From: Pseudomonadota bacterium
GTDB lineage: Bacteria; Pseudomonadota; Alphaproteobacteria; Sphingomonadales; Sphingomonadaceae
Length of the DNA stretch: 12,500 nucleotides
Direction: 5' to 3'
Assembly: GCA_023424095.1 (NCBI GenBank)
Contig: JAFAEG010000042.1
Span: forward strand, 1-12,500
Below are positions 1 to 5,155 of this stretch, one piece after another; within the stretch, counting starts at the first letter, position 1; every line of letters starts with the position of its first letter. Made by a program: the position numbers and the translations under genes. Below the pieces are notes generated by a model. That model saw only the letters and a program-made list of their open reading frames with translations. It made no database searches and was not told where the DNA came from.

Positions 1-1
1 C

Positions 2-859
2 GCCCGGGCAATGGGCCCGCGGCGGGGGGCCTGCCCCGCGCTCGACCGCATTCACGACCGGCTCGCCCGGCGGCTGCGCGACACGTTCGAGCCGATGATC
101 CGGGCCAAGCCCAAGGTCGATGCCGAACCGGCGGTGCTGCGCACCTATCGGGACTGGCAGGCCGAGCAGCCGGTGTTCCAGGGCATCAGCCTCTATTCCT
201 TCGCGCCGCTGAAGGGCACGCTCGGCGTTTCCGTGCCGAGCGCCTTTGTCAGCCGCCTGGTCGACGCCTTTTACGGCGGCAGCGGGGCCGGCTCGGCGGT
301 CGAGGCCAAGGAATTCACGCCGACCGAGGAAAGCCTGTTCGCGCGCCTGTCCGACACTTTCGTCGCCCAGCTCGCGGAATTCTGGCGCGATGTCTCGCCG
401 ATCCAGCCGCAATTGCGCAGCCGCGAGACCAATGTCGCTTTGGCGCGCGTGGCCGGCGGCGAGGAAGCGGTCGTCGTTTGCCGCTTCACCGTGACGCCGC
501 CGTCGGGCGGACCGGCCTCCATCGACATCCTGTTTCCCGCCGCCGCCTTGCGCGCCGTCGAGGTCGCCTTGGCCGCGCGCAGCGACGAGGGCTCGATCAA
601 GGGCGCCGAGTGGCGCGCCGAACTGTCCAGCGCGCTTGGCGACGTCCGGATCGAGGCGCGCACCGTGCTCGCCCGGCCCGAGCTCAGCATCAGCGAATTG
701 GTCCAACTCAAGGTCGGCGACGTGATCCCGGTCAGCATCCCGGCCTCCGTGCCCTTGCTCGTCGAAGGGCGCACGGTCGCGACCGGCAGCATTGGCGAGC
801 AGGACGGCAAGGCCGCGCTCAAGATCGAACGAATCGAAACACGGAGGAATGCAGCGTGA
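2..859 (+). CDS. fliM: Flagellar motor switch protein FliM, 5' end outside window
   Basis: FliM is a C-ring switch protein: it binds phospho-CheY through its N-terminus, contacts FliG with its middle domain and pairs with FliN through a C-terminal SpoA domain. The reading frame is open back to the left edge, so the ATG at 11 is probably internal. The N-terminal EIDALL-type CheY-binding segment and the true start lie off-window. Visible are the start of the CheC-like middle domain (RIHDRLARRLRDTFEP, typical of FliM), the LVDAFYGGSG motif, and a C-terminal SpoA region (ELVQLKVGDVIPVSIPASV). The sequence is diverged from enterobacterial FliM, as is usual in sphingomonads. The stop overlaps the fliN start by 4 bases (GTGA, 856-859), and fliN directly follows, which supports the call. 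Confidence 0.85.
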   Translation, partial: ARAMGPRRGACPALDRIHDRLARRLRDTFEPMIRAKPKVDAEPAVLRTYRDWQAEQPVFQGISLYSFAPLKGTLGVSVPSAFVSRLVDAFYGGSGAGSAVEAKEFTPTEESLFARLSDTFVAQLAEFWRDVSPIQPQLRSRETNVALARVAGGEEAVVVCRFTVTPPSGGPASIDILFPAAALRAVEVALAARSDEGSIKGAEWRAELSSALGDVRIEARTVLARPELSISELVQLKVGDVIPVSIPASVPLLVEGRTVATGSIGEQDGKAALKIERIETRRNAA

Positions 860-1182
860 GCGAGATGGGGGAAGTGCTGCCCGCAGCGGCAGCCGACGAG
901 ATGGCGCTCGGCGGGCGCAATTTCTCATTGCTCGCCGACATTCCGGTGCGGCTGTCGGTCGAGGTCGGCTCGACGGCGATCAAGCTCAGCGACCTGATGG
1001 ACCTGTCGGAAGGCGGCATCGTCGAGCTGGATCGGCAGAGCCACGAATTGCTGGACATCATGGCCAACGGCACCCTGATCGCCAAGGGCGAGGTGGTGAC
1101 GGTGAACGGCCGTTTCGGCATCCGCGTGCTGGAAGTCGTTGCCGCCGATGCGAGGCTCGCGGGCCTCGAGCGCCGCAAATAA
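856..1182 (+). CDS. fliN: Flagellar motor switch protein FliN
   Basis: FliN is the small SpoA-domain protein at the base of the C-ring; it docks FliH and export substrates and forms heteromers with FliM. The product is 108 residues. The SpoA core runs from about residue 25 to 92, with the diagnostic stretches LLADIPVRLSVEVG, LSDLMDLSEGGIVELD and ANGTLIAKGEVV. The GTG start at 856 is chosen because GGAGGA (843-848) sits 7 bases upstream and the start overlaps the fliM stop as GTGA. The ATG at 865 is in frame but 16 bases from that Shine-Dalgarno. The frame stays open far upstream of 856, but that part is a shadow of fliM. The protein is shorter than enteric FliN (about 137 residues) and lacks most of the variable N-terminal region. 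Confidence 0.93.
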   Translation: MSEMGEVLPAAAADEMALGGRNFSLLADIPVRLSVEVGSTAIKLSDLMDLSEGGIVELDRQSHELLDIMANGTLIAKGEVVTVNGRFGIRVLEVVAADARLAGLERRK

Positions 1183-1191
1183 GCTGCTGAC

Positions 1192-1467
1192 ATGACCGAA
1201 TATTTCCTCCGCTTGCTGTTCCTCGTCCCGCTCGTCGGCGGGATGGCCTTCGGCGCGCTGTGGCTGTGGCGCAAGGCGCAGCCCGGAATGGCCGGCGGCG
1301 CCGGCCGCGAGCGGCTGGTCAAGGTCGTCGACGCGGTGCCGCTGGGCGCCTCCGGCCGGCTTGCGGTGGTGGAATTTGACGGCAAGCGCCTGCTGCTGGC
1401 CGTCTCACGCAACGGCGTGACCCGGGTGGACGAAAGCCCGGTCAATCTCGGCCTGATCGATGGCTGA
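1192..1467 (+). CDS. fliO: Flagellar biosynthesis protein FliO
   Basis: FliO is a small single-pass inner-membrane protein that helps assemble the FliP ring of the export gate and is absent from the finished gate. This product has 91 residues: one membrane helix at about residues 5-27 (FLRLLFLVPLVGG onward), a short basic linker, then a cytoplasmic beta-rich domain with LVKVVDAVPLGASGRLAVVEF and KRLLLAVSRNGV, the pattern of the FliO C-terminal domain. The family is poorly conserved, so the position between fliN and fliP carries much of the weight. The start lies 9 bases after the fliN stop without a clear Shine-Dalgarno, which suggests translational coupling. The 3' end overlaps fliP by 8 bases. 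Confidence 0.85.
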   Translation: MTEYFLRLLFLVPLVGGMAFGALWLWRKAQPGMAGGAGRERLVKVVDAVPLGASGRLAVVEFDGKRLLLAVSRNGVTRVDESPVNLGLIDG

Positions 1468-2386
1468 GCCGCTGTCGCTCCGTGACGAGATGCTCGCGCG
1501 GGCCAATATCGATCTGGTGAAGTTGCGCCGCCTTTGCCTGAAGGCGATGGCGATCGGCCTCGGCTTCTTCGCCTTCGCTCTGCTGCTCGGCGCGGCCGGC
1601 GACATGGCCTTCGCACAAAATCAGCCGCAGCAAGCGGCCCCGGTCGCGCAGGCGCCCGCTCCGGCAGCGCCGCAGACCAATCCGCCCGCCGTCGGCGGCG
1701 GCCAGCCCGGCGCGCTCGACAAGGCGCTCGAGACGGTCGCGGGCGAAGGCCGCCCGCTTTCGCTGAGCCTGCAGATCCTGCTCCTGATGAGCCTGCTGAC
1801 GGTGCTGCCGTCGATCATCCTGATGATGACCAGCTTCACCCGGATCATCATCGTGCTCGCGATCCTGCGCCAGGCCATCGGCCTGCAGAACAGCCCGCCC
1901 AACCAGGTGCTGATCGGCCTCGCGCTCTTCCTGTCCCTGTTCATCATGCGGCCGGTGCTCGAGCAGATCGGCACGACCGCCTACACGCCCTATAGCGAGG
2001 GCCAGATCAACATCGAGGAAGCGATCAGCCGCTCCGGCACCGCGTTGCACGGCTTCATGCTGACCCAGACGCGCCAGACCGATCTGCGCCTGTTCGCCGA
2101 TCTCGCCAACCAGCCGGAATTCGCCAGTCCGCAGGACATTCCGTTCTCGATCCTGCTGCCGGCCTTCGTCACTTCGGAGCTGAAGACCGCCTTCCAGATC
2201 GGCTTCCTGATCTTCTTGCCCTTCCTGATCATCGACATCGTCGTGTCCTCGACGCTGATGGCGCTCGGCATGATGATGCTGTCGCCACCGATCGTCTCCA
2301 TGCCGTTCAAGCTGCTGCTGTTCGTGCTGGTCGATGGCTGGGCGCTCACCATGGGCTCGCTGGCCCAGAGCTTCGGGACAGGCTGA
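1460..2386 (+). CDS. fliP: Flagellar export gate protein FliP with N-terminal extension
   Basis: FliP forms the pentameric core of the FliPQR export gate in the inner membrane. Both family signatures are present: MMTSFTRIIIVLAILRQ (about residues 122-138) followed by PPNQVLIGLALFL (146-158), and ELKTAFQIGFLIFLP (240-254). The 308-residue product is longer than typical FliP (about 245). A 27-residue N-terminal stretch precedes the signal-peptide core (about 30-48, probable cleavage after A50-F51-A52), and a Gln/Pro/Ala-rich linker spans about 53-85 before the first membrane helix. The ATG at 1460 overlaps the end of fliO by 8 bases, which favours it. In-frame ATGs at 1490 and 1547 are alternatives that would remove part of the extension. 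The stop overlaps a short downstream ATG as TGATG. Confidence 0.96.
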   Translation: MAEPLSLRDEMLARANIDLVKLRRLCLKAMAIGLGFFAFALLLGAAGDMAFAQNQPQQAAPVAQAPAPAAPQTNPPAVGGGQPGALDKALETVAGEGRPLSLSLQILLLMSLLTVLPSIILMMTSFTRIIIVLAILRQAIGLQNSPPNQVLIGLALFLSLFIMRPVLEQIGTTAYTPYSEGQINIEEAISRSGTALHGFMLTQTRQTDLRLFADLANQPEFASPQDIPFSILLPAFVTSELKTAFQIGFLIFLPFLIIDIVVSSTLMALGMMMLSPPIVSMPFKLLLFVLVDGWALTMGSLAQSFGTG

Positions 2387-2475
2387 TGCTGTTCTACACT
2401 AGGCTTCCGGCGCACATGAACGCCAAAGCTCCGGTTCGCCCGGTGGCGCAAGGCCGAAAGGGCGGCCGGAAATGA
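2386..2475 (+). CDS. Possible 29-codon coupling ORF between fliP and fliQ
   Basis: An ATG overlaps the fliP stop (TGATG, 2384-2388), and the frame ends exactly in the fliQ start (ATGA, 2472-2475). The encoded 29-residue peptide begins MLFYTRLPAHMNAK and ends QGRKGGRK. It is very basic, with nothing recognisable. A possible Shine-Dalgarno, GGGACAGG, lies at 2375-2382. The reading frame alone is weak evidence at this length, but overlap with both neighbours is the arrangement expected of a translated relay that carries ribosomes from fliP to fliQ. It may act through being translated rather than through its peptide. It could equally be chance in a degenerate spacer. Confidence 0.3.
   Translation: MLFYTRLPAHMNAKAPVRPVAQGRKGGRK
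2405..2471 (+). promoter_or_regulatory. Inverted repeat able to mask the fliQ start
   Basis: TTCCGGC at 2405-2411 is the exact reverse complement of GCCGGAA at 2465-2471, which ends on the base before the fliQ ATG. A competing local hairpin, GGCCG (2452-2456) with CGGCC (2463-2467), shares the same bases. Either structure would cover the only sequence that could serve as the fliQ ribosome binding site. Passage of ribosomes through the 29-codon frame would open it. The repeat is seen directly; the regulatory role is inferred. Confidence 0.3.
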
Positions 2476-2750
2476 TCGCCGACAATCCCGATTATTTCAT
2501 CGGTATCGCCCAGCAGGCCCTGTGGGTTGTCAGCCTCGCCGCCGCGCCGATCCTGATCCCGGCGCTGGTCGCGGGCCTGATCCTCGGCATGGTGCAGGCC
2601 GCGACCTCGATCAACGAGCAGACTTTGACCTTCGTGCCGAAGCTGATCGTGGTCGGCATCGCGCTCGCCATTTTCGGCAGCACGATCCTGATGCTGCTGG
2701 TCGATTTCACCCAGGAAATGTTCTCGCATATCCCCGAGCTGACGCGATGA
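2472..2750 (+). CDS. fliQ: Flagellar export gate protein FliQ
   Basis: FliQ is a small two-helix inner-membrane subunit; four copies wrap the FliP/FliR core of the export gate. The product has 92 residues, close to the family norm of about 89. Helix one covers about residues 14-38 (ALWVVSLAAAPILIPALVAG), followed by the conserved loop GMVQAATSINEQTLTFVPKL. Helix two covers about 58-82. The loop is the strongest family signature and is intact. No strong Shine-Dalgarno precedes the ATG (bases GGCCGGAA), and the start is overlapped by the stop of a 29-codon frame. Translation may therefore depend on upstream ribosomes. A 127-base spacer containing a large inverted repeat separates it from fliR. 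Confidence 0.96.
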   Translation: MIADNPDYFIGIAQQALWVVSLAAAPILIPALVAGLILGMVQAATSINEQTLTFVPKLIVVGIALAIFGSTILMLLVDFTQEMFSHIPELTR

Positions 2751-2768
2751 TCGCGCCCTCGTTGAAGG

Positions 2769-2867
2769 CGGCACCGGCCCGCGCCCCCACCCGGCCACCC
2801 AACAGCGTATCCTGGAATGGGCGGCCGGGTGGGGGTGCGGGCCGGTGCCGTTCCCGCGTGAGCGGGA
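2769..2867 (+). repeat. REP-like palindromic element in the fliQ-fliR spacer
   Basis: Bases 2769-2796 and 2823-2850 form a 28-bp inverted repeat with a single non-Watson-Crick position, which is a G-U pair in RNA. The arm begins CGGCACCGGCCCGC and its partner ends GCGGGCCGGTGCCG. Inside the 26-base loop, CCCA (2798-2801) pairs with TGGG (2818-2821). A second hairpin follows at once: TCCCGC (2852-2857), loop GTGA, GCGGGA (2862-2867). No T-run follows, so it is not a classical terminator. A large imperfect palindrome beside a small one, placed between genes, resembles REP elements, though no copy elsewhere can be shown from this window. No target-site duplication was seen. Confidence 0.7.
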
Positions 2868-2877
2868 CAACCAACTC

Positions 2878-3660
2878 ATGATCCCCGCCGGCTTCGAAAA
2901 TGTCGAAGCCCAGCTTTGGGTTTGGATGGTCGCGTTGATCCGCCCCGGCGCGGCTTTTCTTGCCGCGCCCGTGTTCGGCGCTTCCAACGTGCCGGTGCAG
3001 CTCCGCCTCGTCATCGCGCTGGCGGTCGGCATTCCGGGCCTGCAGACCACCGGCTTCGTGCTGCCGGCCGACGGCCTCGTCAGCCTTGAGGGCTTTGCAC
3101 TGGTCGCCGGCGAAGTGCTTGCCGGGCTCGCGATCGGCTTCGCGGTGCAGATCGGTTTCGCCGCCGCGACGATCGCGGGCGAATTGATCGGCAATGCGAT
3201 GGGGCTCGGCTTCTCGGCGATGGTCGATCCGGCGACCGGCAACACCAATCCGGTGATCGGGCAGTTCCTGTCGATCCTCGGCACCTTCCTGTTTTTGGCG
3301 ATCGGCGGGCATCTGATGCTCGCGGTGATCACCGTGGAAAGCTACCGCGCCTTGCCGCCCGGCGATGCCTGGCTCGGCGCCGACGCGCTGCGCCAGCTCG
3401 CTTATTTCGGCACAGTGCTGTTCGCCGCCGGAGTCTCCGTGGCGCTGCCGGTCGCTTTCTCGATCGTGCTCGTGCAGATCATGATGGGCGTGCTGTCGCG
3501 CACCGCCCCGGCGTTGAATCTGTTCGCGGTCGGCTTCCCCGCCGCCATCCTCGCCGGCCTCGTCCTGCTGGCCATCGCCGCGCCGGTGATCGGCGAGGGG
3601 TTGATCGCCGCGATGACCGCCGGGCTCGAGCAGGCGCGCATGATCGCGCTGGGCAGCTGA
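2878..3660 (+). CDS. fliR: Flagellar export gate protein FliR
   Basis: FliR completes the FliPQR export gate, occupying the position of a sixth FliP-like subunit fused to a FliQ-like part. The product from the ATG at 2878 has 260 residues, the usual length. It begins MIPAGFENVEAQLW and has several hydrophobic helices throughout. Family features include MVALIRPGAAFLAAPVFG near the N-terminus, NAMGLGFSAMVDPATGN in the middle and SRTAPALNLFAVGFP near the C-terminus. The frame also contains a GTG at 2845, but that lies inside the palindromic element and would add 11 residues unlike any FliR, so it is rejected. The only GA-rich stretch before the ATG, GCGGGA (2862-2867), is the 3' arm of the small hairpin and may be masked. 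The stop is followed by flhB after one base. Confidence 0.95.
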   Translation: MIPAGFENVEAQLWVWMVALIRPGAAFLAAPVFGASNVPVQLRLVIALAVGIPGLQTTGFVLPADGLVSLEGFALVAGEVLAGLAIGFAVQIGFAAATIAGELIGNAMGLGFSAMVDPATGNTNPVIGQFLSILGTFLFLAIGGHLMLAVITVESYRALPPGDAWLGADALRQLAYFGTVLFAAGVSVALPVAFSIVLVQIMMGVLSRTAPALNLFAVGFPAAILAGLVLLAIAAPVIGEGLIAAMTAGLEQARMIALGS

Positions 3661-3661
3661 C

Positions 3662-4798
3662 ATGTCGGAACAGGATAAAAGCCAGAAAACCGAAGCCCCG
3701 ACTCCCAAGAAACTGGAGCAGGCGGCCAAGAAAGGCGACGTCCTTCAGTCCCGCGAACTCGGCACCGCTTTGGTCGTCATCGCCGGCGCGGCCTGGCTGG
3801 CGCTGGCGGGGCCGGGCATGGTCCAGTCGCTGCAATTGATGATGACCGACGGCCTGTCGGTCAGCGCCACCGACGTGAAGGAATTCGATCCGGGCGGCCA
3901 TGTCCTGCGGCTGCTCGCGACCATCGCTTTGCCGCTGGCCGCTCTGTTCGGTATCACCATGCTGGCCGCGATCGCCGGCCCCGCCATGCTCGGCTCGCTC
4001 GGCTTCCGGGGCCAGGCGCTCGGCTTCAAGGCGAGCAAGCTCAATCCGCTCTCCGGCCTCAAGCGCATCTTCGGCATTAACGGCCTGATCGAGCTGACCA
4101 AGTCGCTCGCCAAGGTGCTGCTGATCGGTTCGATCGGCATCGCGATCATCAATTCCGAACTGCCCCGGCTGATCGGGCTGGGCGCGCGCGACACGCGGGC
4201 TGGCATTCACGAACTGGGCGCGACCTTCCTGTACACGGTGCTGATGATGGCCGGCGCGCTCGCTGTCATCGCGCTGATCGACGTGCCGGTGCAGAAGATC
4301 CAGCGCACCCGCAAGCTCCGCATGAGCAAGCAGGAGATCAAGGACGAGCACAAGCAGTCGGAAGGCTCGCCCGAGTTGAAGGGCCATATCCGCATGAAGC
4401 AGCGCGAAATGGCCCGCGCCGGCGTGCGCAAGGCGATGGGCGAGGCGACGGTGGTGCTGACCAACCCGACCCATTTCGCGGTGGCGCTGCGCTACGACAC
4501 CGACAAGGACGCGGCGCCGATCGTCGTCGCCCGCGGCCGCGGCGCGACCGCCGAGGCGATCCGCGAGCTGGCGGCCGAGCTGAACGTGCCGATGCTGAGC
4601 TATCCGGAGCTAACCCGCGCCATCTATTACACCACCCGCGCCGGCCAGTTCGTGCGGGAGGATCTGTATCGCGCGGTGGCGACCGTGCTCGCCTTCGTCT
4701 TCAACCTCGACGCTGCGCGCGCCAACGGCCACGCCCAGCCGCCGGTCGAGGTCCCGGTCGAGGCGCGGTTCGACAAGGACGGGCGGCGAACCTCTTAA
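3662..4798 (+). CDS. flhB: Flagellar export switch protein FlhB
   Basis: FlhB contacts the FliPQR gate and switches export specificity from rod/hook to filament substrates after self-cleavage in its cytoplasmic domain. The 378-residue product has the classic N-terminus with KTEAPTPKKLEQAAKKGDV, four hydrophobic segments between about residues 35 and 208, and the autocleavage motif N268-P269-T270-H271, cut between N and P in the family. The cytoplasmic linker KIQRTRKLRMSKQEIKDEHK is also typical. The last 25 or so residues are a variable tail rich in Pro, Val and Arg. The gene starts one base after the fliR stop, so it is almost certainly translated in the same operon. Placing flhB directly after fliR is common in alphaproteobacteria. 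Confidence 0.97.
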   Translation: MSEQDKSQKTEAPTPKKLEQAAKKGDVLQSRELGTALVVIAGAAWLALAGPGMVQSLQLMMTDGLSVSATDVKEFDPGGHVLRLLATIALPLAALFGITMLAAIAGPAMLGSLGFRGQALGFKASKLNPLSGLKRIFGINGLIELTKSLAKVLLIGSIGIAIINSELPRLIGLGARDTRAGIHELGATFLYTVLMMAGALAVIALIDVPVQKIQRTRKLRMSKQEIKDEHKQSEGSPELKGHIRMKQREMARAGVRKAMGEATVVLTNPTHFAVALRYDTDKDAAPIVVARGRGATAEAIRELAAELNVPMLSYPELTRAIYYTTRAGQFVREDLYRAVATVLAFVFNLDAARANGHAQPPVEVPVEARFDKDGRRTS

Positions 4799-4828
4799 CA
4801 AGGGCTTTCACGCGCCGTTATTGTCCGG

Positions 4829-5098
4829 ATGAGCGCGCGCATCCACGGCATTCAAAATGAACAGCAGGCGCGCCGGGCTCTCGACGAGATCGAGCGCCTG
4901 ATCGCCGATGCCGCCGCGACCGGCGTCAAGCTCGATGCCTGGGTCTCCGAACTCGCCGAGGAATTGCGCGCGAGCATTCCCGCCGTGGACGCCGAGGGCG
5001 CCGCCCGCATCGCCCGCCGGATCGCCGGCGATCCACGCCTGTCGCTGATCGCGCAGGGCGGGGTGCGCGCGGAAACTTTGCGTGCGTTGCGGCCCTGA
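4829..5098 (+). CDS. Small helical protein of unknown function between flhB and fliD
   Basis: I do not recognise this 89-residue product. It has no signal peptide and no membrane segment. It appears almost entirely alpha-helical: ARRALDEIERLIADAAA (about residues 14-30), AWVSELAEELRASI (38-51) and EGAARIARRIAG (56-67), with a short basic C-terminus. Codon use matches its flagellar neighbours. It sits 30 bases after flhB and 57 before fliD. No Shine-Dalgarno precedes the ATG. GCCGTTAT at 4814-4821 resembles a sigma-28 -10 box and would place the transcript start almost on the ATG, but the -35 match is poor. By location it could be a flagellar chaperone or regulator. Resemblance to FlgM or FliT is not visible in the sequence. 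Confidence 0.72.
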   Translation: MSARIHGIQNEQQARRALDEIERLIADAAATGVKLDAWVSELAEELRASIPAVDAEGAARIARRIAGDPRLSLIAQGGVRAETLRALRP

Positions 5099-5103
5099 AC
5101 CCC

Positions 5104-5130
5104 TAAATTTTCGGCCGTCCGCGCCGTTCT
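5104..5130 (+). promoter_or_regulatory. Candidate sigma-28 (FliA) promoter for fliD-fliS
   Basis: TAAATTTT at 5104-5111 matches the sigma-28 -35 consensus TAAAGTTT in 7 of 8 positions. After exactly 11 bases, GCCGTTCT at 5123-5130 matches the -10 consensus GCCGATAA in 5 of 8, including the GCCG core. Transcription would start near 5137, about 20 bases before the fliD ATG. Its position before the filament-cap and chaperone genes is where a late flagellar promoter is expected. The consensus is that of enteric FliA. Confidence 0.5.
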
Positions 5131-5155
5131 TTCCATCTGAGAAGGGACGCTCACC

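Noticed and set aside
2845..2877. GTG start giving an 11-residue longer FliR
   Set aside because: It lies inside the palindromic element, and the added residues do not resemble a FliR N-terminus; the ATG at 2878 gives the normal 260 residues.
2707..3729. Long - strand open frame of 340 codons opposite fliR
   Set aside because: Its product is an Arg/Asp/Glu/His-rich shadow typical of high-GC antisense frames, and the + strand carries an unmistakable fliR.
3479..4474. Long - strand open frame of 331 codons opposite fliR and flhB
   Set aside because: Low-complexity Arg/Ala/His/Gln-rich translation with no motif, opposite clearly coding flhB.
4829..5098. Reading the orphan 89-residue protein as the anti-sigma factor FlgM
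   Set aside because: The C-terminal helices lack the FlgM pattern (an I-x-x-G-x-Y/F-x-V/I-D segment), so only a general size and context similarity remains.
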